Positions 33,967-41,554 of a DNA stretch of 64,000 nucleotides are shown piece by piece. The notes beneath the pieces were generated by a model. That model worked only from the letters and a program-made list of their open reading frames with translations. It searched no databases and was not told where the DNA came from. Made by a program: the position numbers and the translations under genes. Origin of the DNA: Salinarimonas chemoclinalis (lineage in GTDB: Bacteria > Pseudomonadota > Alphaproteobacteria > Rhizobiales > Beijerinckiaceae); the NCBI RefSeq assembly GCF_041514305.1, contig NZ_JBGMWH010000010.1, positions 62,001 to 126,000 on the forward strand, read 5' to 3'. Numbering within the stretch: the first letter of the stretch is position 1; every line of letters begins with the position of its first letter.

Positions 33967-35270
33967 TGGCCGAGGTCGCCACCCTGAAGACGCCCGCGGA
34001 GACGGCGCTCGCCGATCTCTTCGCGCGCTCGAAGAGCCTGCTCCCCGGCGACGCGCGCTCGCGCGAGGACGCCTTCCACCGCTTCGCGGAGAAGGGCCTG
34101 CCTCATCGCCGCGTCGAGGAGTGGAAGTACACCGATCTGCGCGCGCTGATGCGCGAGGTCGCGCCGCTCGCCGAGAAGCCGTCGGAGGCCGACGTCGCGC
34201 GGGCGCTCTCGGTCGAGAGCGTCTTCGCCGCCGCCGCGCCCGCGACGATCGCCTTCGTCGACGGACACCTCGCCACGGCGGACGCGATGCCCGCCGGCGT
34301 GACGGCCGTGCCGCTGGCCGAGGCGCTGGCCGAGGGACATCCGCTGCTGGCGAAGCTCGGCGCCGTGACGGACGCCGAGGGCAACGCCGCCTACGCGCTC
34401 AACGCCGCCTTCATGACGGACGGCGTCGTGCTGCACGTCACCGGCGCCGTCGAGGGGCGGGTCGCGCTGCGCTTCGTCACGGCGTGCGCGCGTCCGGCGG
34501 CGACCGCCACGCGCGTCCTCGTCGTGGTGGAGCCGGACGCGGCGATCTCGCTGCTCGAGACGCACGAGAGCGCGCACGGCGTCGCGCATCAGCCCAATTC
34601 CGTCGTCGAGTTCGTCGTCGGCGACCGGGCGAAGGTCGCGCACGTACGGCTCGACGCCAACGGCGACAAGGCGCTGGCACTCTCGACCATCACGGCGCAT
34701 CTCGGCGCGGAGGTCGCGTTCGGCACCCGCAACGTGGTCGCCGGCTCCGCGGTCTCGCGCCACCAGGTCTGGATGACCTTCGCGGGCGCGGACTCGCACG
34801 GAGCGGTGCGCGGCGCGACGATGCTGTCTGGCGACCAGCACGCCGACACGACGCTCGTGGTCGATCATCTGGCCACGGGCTGCGAGAGCCGCGAGCTGTT
34901 CAAGCACGCCATCGACGGGCGTGGCACCGGCGTGTTCCAGGGGCGCATCAACGTCGCGCCGGCCGCGCAGAAGACCGACGGCAAGATGATGTCGGCCGCC
35001 GTCCTCCTCTCGGAGGAGGGCACGATGATGAACAAGCCCGAGCTCGAGATCTTCGCCGACGACGTGCAGTGTGCCCACGGCGCCACCTGCGGGCAGCTCG
35101 ACGACGACCTCCTGTTCTACCTCATGGCCCGCGGCCTGCCGCGGCCGGAGGCGGAGGCGCTGCTCATCGAGTCCTTCCTCGGCGAGGCCGTCGAGGAGGG
35201 CCTCGACGACGAGCTCGTCGGCGAGGCCCTGATGGGCATCGTCGAGGCCTGGCTGAAGGCGCGCGGCTGA
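33966..35270 (+). CDS. sufD: Fe-S cluster assembly protein SufD
   Basis: A 434-residue partner of SufB and SufC. N-terminal helical part with GLPHRRVEEWKYTDLRALMR (about 41-60), central beta-helix, and the C-terminal motif DVQCAHGATCGQLDDDLLFY followed by ARGLPRPEAEALLIESFL. It shares the fold of SufB but is less conserved. The start codon overlaps the sufC stop (TGATG), so they are coupled. A stem-loop separates it from sufS. Confidence 0.96.
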   Translation: MAEVATLKTPAETALADLFARSKSLLPGDARSREDAFHRFAEKGLPHRRVEEWKYTDLRALMREVAPLAEKPSEADVARALSVESVFAAAAPATIAFVDGHLATADAMPAGVTAVPLAEALAEGHPLLAKLGAVTDAEGNAAYALNAAFMTDGVVLHVTGAVEGRVALRFVTACARPAATATRVLVVVEPDAAISLLETHESAHGVAHQPNSVVEFVVGDRAKVAHVRLDANGDKALALSTITAHLGAEVAFGTRNVVAGSAVSRHQVWMTFAGADSHGAVRGATMLSGDQHADTTLVVDHLATGCESRELFKHAIDGRGTGVFQGRINVAPAAQKTDGKMMSAAVLLSEEGTMMNKPELEIFADDVQCAHGATCGQLDDDLLFYLMARGLPRPEAEALLIESFLGEAVEEGLDDELVGEALMGIVEAWLKARG

Positions 35271-35284
35271 CCCCCTCACCCCTG

Positions 35285-35308
35285 CCCCTCTCCCGCCCGG
35301 GAGAGGGG
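35285..35308 (+). repeat. Stem-loop between sufD and sufS
   Basis: A 10-bp perfect stem, CCCCTCTCCC / GGGAGAGGGG, with a GCCC loop, 14 bases after the sufD stop and 15 bases before the sufS ATG. The surrounding CCCTCACCCCTGCCCCTCTCCC phrase is of a kind that recurs between genes in high-GC Rhizobiales, so it may be a dispersed repeat. No T run follows. Confidence 0.6.
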
Positions 35309-35323
35309 TTTCGGAGGCGAACC

Positions 35324-36577
35324 ATGGACACGAAGACGACCGCCCTCCCCTACGATGTCGAGGCCGTGCGGCGGGACTTCCCGATCCTCGCGCAGCAGGT
35401 CTACGGCCGGCCGCTCGTCTACCTCGACAACGCCGCCTCGGCCCAGAAGCCGAAGGCGGTGATCGAGGCCATGTCGCACGCCATGGAGACGGGCTACGCC
35501 AACGTCCACCGCGGCCTGCACTACATGGCGAACGTCGCCACCGAGGGGTTCGAGGCCGCGCGCGCGACCGTGCGGGACTTCCTCAACGCCGGCTCCACCG
35601 ACGAGATCGTCTTCACCCGCAACGCCACCGCCGCCTACAACCTCGTCGCCGACTGCTTCGGGCGGATGGGCGGGGAGCACGGCATCGGCGAGGGCGACGA
35701 GATCGTGCTCTCGATCATGGAGCACCACTCCAACATCGTGCCCTGGCACTACCTTCGCGAGCGCAAGGGCGCCGTGATCAAGTGGGTGCCGGTCTCCGAC
35801 GAGGGCGAGTTCCTGTTCGAGGAGTACGAGAAACTGCTCGGCCCGCGCACGAAGATGGTCGCGGTCACGCAGATGTCGAACGCGCTCGGCACCATCACAC
35901 CGATGGGTGCGATCATCGAGGCGGCGCACGCCCGCGGCATCCCGGTGCTCGTCGACGGCGCGCAGTCGGCGGTGCACATGGAGGTCGACGTCCGGGCGCT
36001 CGACGCCGACTTCTTCGTCATGACCGGCCACAAGCTCTACGGCCCCACCGGCATCGGCGTGCTCTACGGCAAGAAGGCATGGCTCGACCGCATGCCGCCC
36101 TTCGAGGGCGGCGGCGAGATGATCGAGACCGTGACGACCGACGGCGTCACCTACAACGAGCCGCCCCACCGCTTCGAGGCCGGCACGCCCGCGATCCTGG
36201 AGGCGATCGGGCTCGGCGCGGCGTTGCGCTACATGACGGCGCTCGGGCGCGGGAACATCGTCGCGCACGAGACGATGCTGCGCGATTACGCCAAGGCGCG
36301 GCTCGGCGAGATGAACTCCATCCGCCTGATCGGCCAGGCGCGGGACAAGGGCGCGATCTTCTCCTTCGAGATGAAGGGCGCGCACGCCCACGACGTCGCC
36401 ACGGTCATCGACCGGCAGGGCGTCGCGGTGCGCGCGGGCACGCATTGCGCCATGCCGCTCCTGCAGCGCTTCGGCGTCACCTCCACCTGCCGGGCGTCGT
36501 TCGGCCTCTACAACACGCGCGAGGAAGTCGATATGCTCGTCGACGCGTTGCGCAAGGCCGAGACCCTGTTCGCCTGA
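35324..36577 (+). CDS. sufS: Cysteine desulfurase SufS (group II)
   Basis: A 417-residue PLP cysteine desulfurase. The PLP Lys is Lys237 in VMTGHKLYGPTGIG and the catalytic Cys is Cys375 in VRAGTHCAMPLL, with the RxGxHC sequence of the SufS group. N-terminus VRRDFPILAQQVYGRPLVYL is standard. ATG 35324 has CGGAGGCG upstream. It normally passes persulfide to SufE or SufU; no sufE is in the window, so the partner is elsewhere or the operon's IscS-like enzyme contributes. Confidence 0.96.
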   Translation: MDTKTTALPYDVEAVRRDFPILAQQVYGRPLVYLDNAASAQKPKAVIEAMSHAMETGYANVHRGLHYMANVATEGFEAARATVRDFLNAGSTDEIVFTRNATAAYNLVADCFGRMGGEHGIGEGDEIVLSIMEHHSNIVPWHYLRERKGAVIKWVPVSDEGEFLFEEYEKLLGPRTKMVAVTQMSNALGTITPMGAIIEAAHARGIPVLVDGAQSAVHMEVDVRALDADFFVMTGHKLYGPTGIGVLYGKKAWLDRMPPFEGGGEMIETVTTDGVTYNEPPHRFEAGTPAILEAIGLGAALRYMTALGRGNIVAHETMLRDYAKARLGEMNSIRLIGQARDKGAIFSFEMKGAHAHDVATVIDRQGVAVRAGTHCAMPLLQRFGVTSTCRASFGLYNTREEVDMLVDALRKAETLFA

Positions 36578-36594
36578 CGCGAGGAATTCCCCCG

Positions 36595-36996
36595 ATGAGC
36601 GAGACCCCCGTGACGGACACGCCCCACCCCAACGAGCCGCAGGTCGCCACCACCGGCGAGGCGGGCGGCTCCGGCCTGCCGCCGGAGGAGATCGATCGCC
36701 TCACCGACGACATCGTCGCGGCGCTCAAGACGGTCTACGATCCGGAGATCCCCGCCGACATCTACGAACTCGGCCTGATCTACCGCGTCGAGATATCCGA
36801 CGAGCGCAAGGTCGCCATCGACATGACGCTCACCTCGCCCGGCTGCCCGGTCGCGGGCGAGATGCCGGGCTGGGTGGAGAACGCGGTCTCGGCCGTTCAG
36901 GGCGTCCAGGAGGTCGACGTGCAGATCGTCTTCGACCCGCCGTGGGACCAGAGCCGCATGTCCGACGAGGCCCGCGTCGCGCTCGACATGTGGTGA
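36595..36996 (+). CDS. sufT: SUF system protein SufT (DUF59/MIP18 family)
   Basis: A 133-residue protein of the MIP18/DUF59 family. The family core is VYDPEIPADIYELGLIYRVE and MTLTSPGCPVAGEMPGWVEN, with the reactive Cys in SPGCPVA, and PPWDQSRMSDEARVALDMW at the end. SufT helps mature Fe-S proteins. The first 30 residues are a disordered Pro/Thr-rich head. It follows sufS by 17 bases. After it the suf genes are interrupted by a toxin-antitoxin-like pair. Confidence 0.94.
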   Translation: MSETPVTDTPHPNEPQVATTGEAGGSGLPPEEIDRLTDDIVAALKTVYDPEIPADIYELGLIYRVEISDERKVAIDMTLTSPGCPVAGEMPGWVENAVSAVQGVQEVDVQIVFDPPWDQSRMSDEARVALDMW

Positions 36997-37100
36997 GCCG
37001 ATCTTCGCGCGCCACGTGTATCAGTCGAGGAGACGCGATCTGGATTGCGTTCGCGTTCGTTCTGGTGCATGATCTCTCCATTGCCACGGAGGGACGGTAG

Positions 37101-37430
37101 ATGACCAAGCGCACGCCGGGCGGAGGCTTCGGGGAGAGGCCGCAGACGCCGTTCGATGTGGATGCGTTCGACCTGAGCGATCCGGACCTGCTGGAGGCGC
37201 TCGACTGCGTCGCCCAGGAGCCCGGCTCCTCGGGCGGGCATCCGCCGGATTCGCCGGAGGGGCGGCGGGCGCAGCTCGCGTACTTGAACGCACTGATCGA
37301 GGAGGGGCTGCGGGCGAGCGAGGCCGGCGACGTGCTCGGTGCGGAGGAATCCGCGGCCGTGCTGGAAGCCCTCGCCGAGGGGCGCGCACCTCCGATCCCC
37401 GACTGGGTCATCGAGACGTACGGCCCCTGA
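37101..37430 (+). CDS. Putative antitoxin partner of the ParE-like gene
   Basis: A 109-residue acidic protein I cannot place in a family by eye. The first 55 residues look disordered (Gly/Pro-rich). The rest is helical (LAYLNALIEEGLRASEAGD, ESAAVLEALAEGRAPPIPDW). It precedes a RelE/ParE-type toxin gene by 12 bases on the same strand, the normal order for antitoxin then toxin. The C-terminal part, with its EEGLxASEAGDVL pattern, resembles the tails of ParD-like antitoxins, but no ribbon-helix-helix is obvious. GGAGGG precedes ATG 37101. Confidence 0.6.
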   Translation: MTKRTPGGGFGERPQTPFDVDAFDLSDPDLLEALDCVAQEPGSSGGHPPDSPEGRRAQLAYLNALIEEGLRASEAGDVLGAEESAAVLEALAEGRAPPIPDWVIETYGP

Positions 37431-37442
37431 GCGCTCCCGTTC

Positions 37443-37775
37443 GTGAAGATCGGCCGCCTCCTGCTCACCGCTCCCGCCACGGCGGACTTGGGGCGGGCGT
37501 TCCTCTGGCTCACACAGCCGGGAGCGGGGTCCGGGGCCGCGGCCCGGCTCTCTGCCCTCACCAGCGCGCTCCACGACCTCCCGAACACACCCTACCGTTG
37601 GCCGCTCCATCGAGGCTCTGTGGTGCTGCGTCGCCGGTCCGTTCGCGACGGGTACGTCGTGCTCTATCGCGTGCTCGAGGATCATCCCGAGGTCTCCCCG
37701 GGAGAGCTCGTGATCGACGTCCTGAGCGTCGTCGGCCCCGGCGAGGGCCGCGGGCGCAGCGGCAGCGCCGCCTGA
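37443..37775 (+). CDS. RelE/ParE-superfamily toxin-like protein
   Basis: A 110-residue protein with the ParE/RelE fold pattern: LLLTAPATADLGRAFLWLTQ as the long N-terminal helix pair, RLSALTSALHDLPNTPYRWP, and the strand region RRSVRDGYVVLYRVLEDHP followed by ELVIDVLSVV. In the family the toxin poisons gyrase (ParE) or cuts mRNA on the ribosome (RelE); which applies cannot be told. It uses a GTG start at 37443. The C-terminal tail (GRGRSGSAA) is low complexity. The pair splits sufT from sufA. Confidence 0.72.
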   Translation: MKIGRLLLTAPATADLGRAFLWLTQPGAGSGAAARLSALTSALHDLPNTPYRWPLHRGSVVLRRRSVRDGYVVLYRVLEDHPEVSPGELVIDVLSVVGPGEGRGRSGSAA

Positions 37776-37884
37776 CCACGCCTCGGCGTTTTCCCGCCCC
37801 TCGACCTGCGCCGCTGTCGTGATTATGTTGGGCGGACGAGACCTCGCGAAGCCCGGGCCTTGAACCCGGTGGGAGAGCGTGCGG

Positions 37885-38274
37885 ATGTTCGGGAATCTCA
37901 AGGTCGTGACGCTGACCGATGCGGCGGCGGAGCGAATCAAGACGATCGTCGGCAAGTCCGGCAAGGCCGGGTCCGGCAAGCCCGTGGAGGGCCTGCGCGT
38001 CGGCGTGAAGAACGGCGGCTGCGCCGGCATGGCCTACGTCATGGACCTCGTCGACAGCCCCCAGCCGGGGGACGAGGTCGTGGAGGACAAGGGCGCCAAG
38101 GTCTTCGTCGACCCCAAGGCGGTGCTGTTCCTGCTCGGCACCGAGATGGACTTCAAGGTCGACAAGCTCTCCGCCCAGTTCGTCTTCAACAATCCCAACC
38201 AGACGTCTGCCTGCGGCTGCGGCGAATCGGTCGCCCTCTCGCCGGCGAAGCTCGACCGCGCCGACGCGCGCTGA
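37885..38274 (+). CDS. sufA: A-type Fe-S cluster carrier (SufA/IscA family)
   Basis: A 129-residue carrier with the conserved Cys triad: Cys46 in NGGCAGMAYVMD, and Cys110 and Cys112 in SACGCGESV. A-type carriers deliver clusters to target proteins. A Lys/Gly-rich insertion (GKSGKAGSGKPVEG) after the first helix is longer than in E. coli SufA. ATG 37885 is chosen with GGGAGAG upstream; the GTG at 37879 is possible. It was probably the last gene of the ancestral suf operon and may now have its own promoter in the 109 bases before it. Confidence 0.94.
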   Translation: MFGNLKVVTLTDAAAERIKTIVGKSGKAGSGKPVEGLRVGVKNGGCAGMAYVMDLVDSPQPGDEVVEDKGAKVFVDPKAVLFLLGTEMDFKVDKLSAQFVFNNPNQTSACGCGESVALSPAKLDRADAR

Positions 38275-38290
38275 GTGGCCATTCCGCGCC

Positions 38291-38659
38291 ATGGACGAGG
38301 CGGCGATCCAGGACCTCTTCGCCGCCGCGCCGGAGTTCGCCCCCATCCGCACGCGCCGCATGTTCGGCGGGCTCGGCGTCTACGCGGGCGCGGCGATGGT
38401 CGCGCTCGTCGCCCGTGGCGAGCTTTACCTGAAGGTGGACGCCGAGACGAAGCCCGCCTTCGAGGCAGCCGGCGCCCGCCCCTTCGTCTACGAGTCGAAG
38501 GGGACGCGCGCGACGATGAGCTATCGGTCGCTCCCCGACGCCGCGCAGGACGACCCGGACGAGGCCGCCCGCTATGGACGCCTCGCGCTCGCCGCCGCGC
38601 GCCGGGCGCTGGCGGCTCGCGAGACGCGCCGCAGGCCGCGCAGGCGCGCCACCGCGTGA
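38291..38659 (+). CDS. TfoX/Sxy N-terminal domain protein
   Basis: A 122-residue protein with the TfoX N-terminal fold: RTRRMFGGLGVYAGAAMVAL (about 20-39) and ELYLKVDAETKPAFEAAGAR, then PFVYESKGTRATMSYRSLPD. Stand-alone TfoX_N proteins are common in alphaproteobacteria. A competence role is known only for full-length TfoX in gammaproteobacteria, so none is assumed here. It follows sufA by 16 bases and may be co-transcribed. The C-terminus is very Arg-rich. Confidence 0.85.
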   Translation: MDEAAIQDLFAAAPEFAPIRTRRMFGGLGVYAGAAMVALVARGELYLKVDAETKPAFEAAGARPFVYESKGTRATMSYRSLPDAAQDDPDEAARYGRLALAAARRALAARETRRRPRRRATA

Positions 38660-38669
38660 CGAGCATCGT

Positions 38670-38872
38670 TCACGGCGCCCGCATCCCCCAGGCCGGGAAC
38701 GGATCCTCGAGATCGCGATAGGCGGCCGGGTCGAAACCCGCGTCGACCACCGAGCCGAGAAGGCACGAATCGAGCGCGGTGCGTGGTTGAGGAGCGTCGT
38801 CTTGCCGGCTCCGAGGAAGCCGGAGAGCACGGTGACGGGCAAGCGGGCGTCGGCTGGTGCGGTCGTTTGCAC
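38670..38872 (-). pseudogene. Deletion remnant of a COG0523 (CobW/ZigA-like) GTPase gene
   Basis: Two pieces of a roughly 400-residue metallochaperone GTPase survive in 203 bases. From a GTG at 38872 comes the true N-terminus with the P-loop, LPVTVLSGFLGAGKTTLLNH, to about 38783. Then, one frame off, comes the family's C-terminal end ALDSCLLGSVVDAG and YRDLEDPFPAWGM, to a stop at 38670. About 1 kb between them is gone, with a frameshift, so no working protein is made. A Zur-type box lies just upstream and an aztD-like gene is divergent, which fits a former zinc-limitation gene. Confidence 0.78.
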
Positions 38873-38890
38873 GGATCATCCCTTGGCAAA

Positions 38891-38908
38891 TGTAATGTTA
38901 TAACGTAC
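38891..38908. promoter_or_regulatory. Zur-type zinc box between the GTPase remnant and aztD
   Basis: TGTAATGTTATAACGTAC contains the ATGTTATAACGT core of the alphaproteobacterial Zur site (consensus about GTAATGTTATAACATTAC) with an imperfect right arm. It lies 18 bases from the remnant's start and 78 bases from the aztD start, as expected for a shared divergent operator. Confidence 0.65.
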
Positions 38909-38985
38909 CTGTACTTCGCGTCCGCTCGACGGTCGAGGCCGGGCGTCGGCCGACCGTGCGGGCGACGAACACAAGGAGACTCGTC

Positions 38986-40203
38986 ATGATAGTCAGCGCT
39001 CGGACGGCGCCCCTCGCGCTCGCGCTGTCCCTCGCCTGCTCACCGGCCGCCTTCGCGCACGGCGACCACGATCACGGGCACGACCACGACACCCCGACGG
39101 CGGTGCGCGCCTTCGTGGCCGACGCGATCGACGGGACCGTGCGGGCCTTCGACATCGAGAGCGCCGAGCAGATCGGCACATTCACGATGGATGCGCCGGC
39201 GCGGCTGCATCGCGGGGCCACGACGGGGACGATCGTCGCGTCGATGCCGACCGGCGACGCGGTCGCCTTCATCGGCACGGGCGTGTCGCTCGAGGATCAC
39301 GGCGATCATGCCGATCTCGTGCTCGAAGCGCCGACGCTCCTGCCGGCCAGACTGACGGGAGGCCGCCCGGCGCACGTCAACCGAGACGGGAGCCGGATCG
39401 CGGTCTTCTTCGACGACGACGGCGCGGCGCAGCTCATCGGCGAGGCCGAGCTGACCGAAGCCGACGTGGCGGTGGAAACGATCTCGGCCGGCGTCCCGCA
39501 TCATGGCCTGGCGAAGCCCGTCGGTGGCTTGCTCGCGATCTCGGTGCCCGCCGAAGGCGAGCGCCTGCCGGTCGCCGTGTCGCTCCTCGGGGCCGAGGGC
39601 GCGCCGCTGGTACGGGCGGAGTGCGCACGCCTTCACGGGGAGGGGCAGAGCGGCTCGGTGCTCGCCTTCGGCTGCGCGGACGCGGTCGCCTTCGTCGACA
39701 CGGCGGCGAGCCCACCGCGCGCCTGGCGCCACGCCTATGCGGCCGAGCCCGGCGGCGAGCGCATGGTGCGCAACATCCAGGGCGCCGTCGCCTTCCGCAG
39801 CTTCCTCGCCGACTTCGGGCCCGACGGCATGGTCGTCGTCGACCCGAGCGCGGAAGACGGTTTCGCCTTCGTCCAGCTGCCGGCGCGGCGCATGCATTTC
39901 GCGCTCGACGCCGATCCCGGTGACACCGGGTGGGTCGTCGTCGAGGACGGCCGGCTCCTGAAGCTCAACGCGCTCACGGGTGCGATCCTGGGCGAGGTCG
40001 CCGTGACCGATCGATACACCATGGAGCAGGGCGTCGTCCGTCCGCGGATCTCGGTCGCCGGTGGGCACGTCGTCGTCACGGACCCGGCCGCCGGCGAGAT
40101 CGTCGTCGTCGACGGGGCGACGATGGCGGTCGAGCGGCGCATCGCCGTCGGCGGCGAGCCGGGCGACGTCGTGCTCGTTTCCGCGAGCGGCGCCGCGCAC
40201 TGA
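38986..40203 (+). CDS. aztD: Periplasmic zinc metallochaperone, AztD-like
   Basis: A 405-residue exported protein. The signal peptide ends near residue 24 and the mature protein opens with the zinc-binding HGDHDHGHDHD (25-35). The rest is a beta-propeller-like fold with repeated AxVxFIGTG- and VVVDPSAEDG-type blades, and conserved His in VPHHGLAKPVGG and MHFALD. AztD delivers zinc to the solute-binding protein AztC in Paracoccus. The aztABC transporter genes are not in the window, so this copy is an orphan. AAGGAG precedes ATG 38986. Probably Zur-repressed. Confidence 0.85.
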   Translation: MIVSARTAPLALALSLACSPAAFAHGDHDHGHDHDTPTAVRAFVADAIDGTVRAFDIESAEQIGTFTMDAPARLHRGATTGTIVASMPTGDAVAFIGTGVSLEDHGDHADLVLEAPTLLPARLTGGRPAHVNRDGSRIAVFFDDDGAAQLIGEAELTEADVAVETISAGVPHHGLAKPVGGLLAISVPAEGERLPVAVSLLGAEGAPLVRAECARLHGEGQSGSVLAFGCADAVAFVDTAASPPRAWRHAYAAEPGGERMVRNIQGAVAFRSFLADFGPDGMVVVDPSAEDGFAFVQLPARRMHFALDADPGDTGWVVVEDGRLLKLNALTGAILGEVAVTDRYTMEQGVVRPRISVAGGHVVVTDPAAGEIVVVDGATMAVERRIAVGGEPGDVVLVSASGAAH

Positions 40204-40211
40204 CGGCGAAC

Positions 40212-40243
40212 GCCGGCGCGGCGGGGAGGCCCGCCGCGCCGGC
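40212..40243. terminator. Bidirectional terminator between aztD and xthA
   Basis: A 14-bp perfect GC stem (40212-40225 with 40230-40243) and a GAGG loop, sitting between the two convergent stops. It is followed by TTCT on the plus strand. Confidence 0.65.
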
Positions 40244-40246
40244 TTC

Positions 40247-41029
40247 TCACGCCCTCAGCCGCACCGTAACCGGCACGTGGTCGGACGGCTTCTCCTTCGC
40301 CCGCTCCTGCTTGTGGATCGTCACGCCCTCCAGCCGGTCCGCCGCCTGGGGCGAGAGCAGCAGGTGGTCGATGCGGATGCCCTTGTCGCGCTGCCAGGCG
40401 CCGGCCTGATAGTCCCAGAACGTGTAGCGCCCCGGCGCCTCGTCGCAGGCGCGAAGAGCGTCGGTGAGGCCCAGCGCCATCAGTGCGCGGAACCTGGCGC
40501 GGGTCTGCGGCAGGTAGAGCGCGTCGCCCTCCCAGGCCGCCGGATCGGCGGCGTCGCGCAGCTCCGGGATGACGTTGTAGTCGCCCGCGAGGACGAGCGG
40601 CTCCTCGAGCCGCATCAGCTCGCGCGCATGCGCGATCAGCCGATCCATGAAGGCGAGCTTGTAGGGATACTTCTCGCTGTCGACCGGGTTGCCGTTCGGC
40701 AGGTAGATCGAGGCGACGCGCACGACACCGGACGCGATCGAGATCACGCCCTCGACCCAGCGCGCCTGCTGGTCCTCGGCGTCGCCGGGCAGCGCCTCGC
40801 GCACGTCCTCGATCGGGTGCTTGGAGAGCAGCGCCACGCCGTTGAAGCCCTTCTGCCCCACCGCCGCGACGTTGTAGCCGGCATCCTCGATCTCCGCGCG
40901 CGGCAGGTTGTCGAGCGTCGTCTTGAGCTCCTGCAGGCAGACGACGTCCGGCGCCTCGACGCGCAGGAAGTCGAGGAGATGCCCCTGGCGCTGCCGGATG
41001 GAGTTGACGTTCCAGGTCGTGATGCGCAT
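40247..41029 (-). CDS. xthA: Exodeoxyribonuclease III
   Basis: A 260-residue AP endonuclease/3'-exonuclease. Conserved sites are ITTWNVNSIRQR (Asn7), VCLQELKT (metal-binding Glu34), SIYLPNGNPVDSEKYPYK, LAGDYNVIP (catalytic Asp and Asn), and the final SDHVPVTV (Asp-His pair). It repairs abasic sites. Length is standard. Convergent with aztD. Confidence 0.96.
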   Translation of the reverse strand: MRITTWNVNSIRQRQGHLLDFLRVEAPDVVCLQELKTTLDNLPRAEIEDAGYNVAAVGQKGFNGVALLSKHPIEDVREALPGDAEDQQARWVEGVISIASGVVRVASIYLPNGNPVDSEKYPYKLAFMDRLIAHARELMRLEEPLVLAGDYNVIPELRDAADPAAWEGDALYLPQTRARFRALMALGLTDALRACDEAPGRYTFWDYQAGAWQRDKGIRIDHLLLSPQAADRLEGVTIHKQERAKEKPSDHVPVTVRLRA

Positions 41030-41203
41030 CGGGGCCTCGGGTCGGGTCGGGCGGTTGACGGATCGGGCGGGACGCTCGACTTATTCCGTCACGGGTGCGC
41101 CATTGGCAAGGGGCGCGTGCGGGCGCCCATCGACGGATGCGAACTGGCGTGCCGGGTCATGAGTTGCTAGACTGTGTGCCCACAGGGGAGGCTTGCTCAC
41201 CGC

Positions 41204-41545
41204 ATGGCGATCTTCGTCCACGTCGAAACGGGAGATCTGCTCGTCGAGGCATTCGACGAGGGGGTTCCGCTGCCGCTTTTTCGGCACCCGGATGGGACGT
41301 GGGAGCCCGCCGACGTCGGGACGGAAGCTCTTCTGTCCGACTACTTGCCCGCCGTGTGGGCTAACGACACCGACATCCTGGCCGAGGCTCGAAGCGTCTG
41401 CGAGCACTTCATCTCGCTGCTCCCCTCCGACGGCGTGGACGAGATGACGATGTCGCAGATCCGAGATCTGCTCGCTCAGCGGGGAAATCTAACGCTGCAT
41501 CATCGAGCGCACGAGAGGCTTCGCACGAATCGGCTCGCGGTTTGA
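41204..41545 (+). CDS. Hypothetical protein next to the RelA/SpoT-like gene
   Basis: A 113-residue acidic protein that I do not recognise. The N-terminal part is beta-like (MAIFVHVETGDLLVEAF, LPLFRHPDGTWEPADVGT), the C-terminal part helical (MTMSQIRDLLAQRGNLTLHH). Codon use is slightly less GC-rich than neighbours. It converges on the RelA/SpoT-like gene with a 9-base gap. ATG 41204 is the first good start; no strong ribosome site precedes it at normal distance. It could belong with its neighbour as an accessory pair, which is a guess. Confidence 0.55.
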   Translation: MAIFVHVETGDLLVEAFDEGVPLPLFRHPDGTWEPADVGTEALLSDYLPAVWANDTDILAEARSVCEHFISLLPSDGVDEMTMSQIRDLLAQRGNLTLHHRAHERLRTNRLAV

Positions 41546-41554
41546 CGACTTCGC

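Noticed and set aside
35285..35308. The sufD-sufS hairpin as a transcription terminator
   Set aside because: There is no T run, and sufS with its ribosome site follows within 15 bases in the same operon.
38186..38872. A 228-codon frame starting with the CobW N-terminus as an intact protein
   Set aside because: Only its first 30 residues are CobW-like; the rest is the antisense of the TfoX-domain gene, so the open frame is accidental read-through past the deletion junction.
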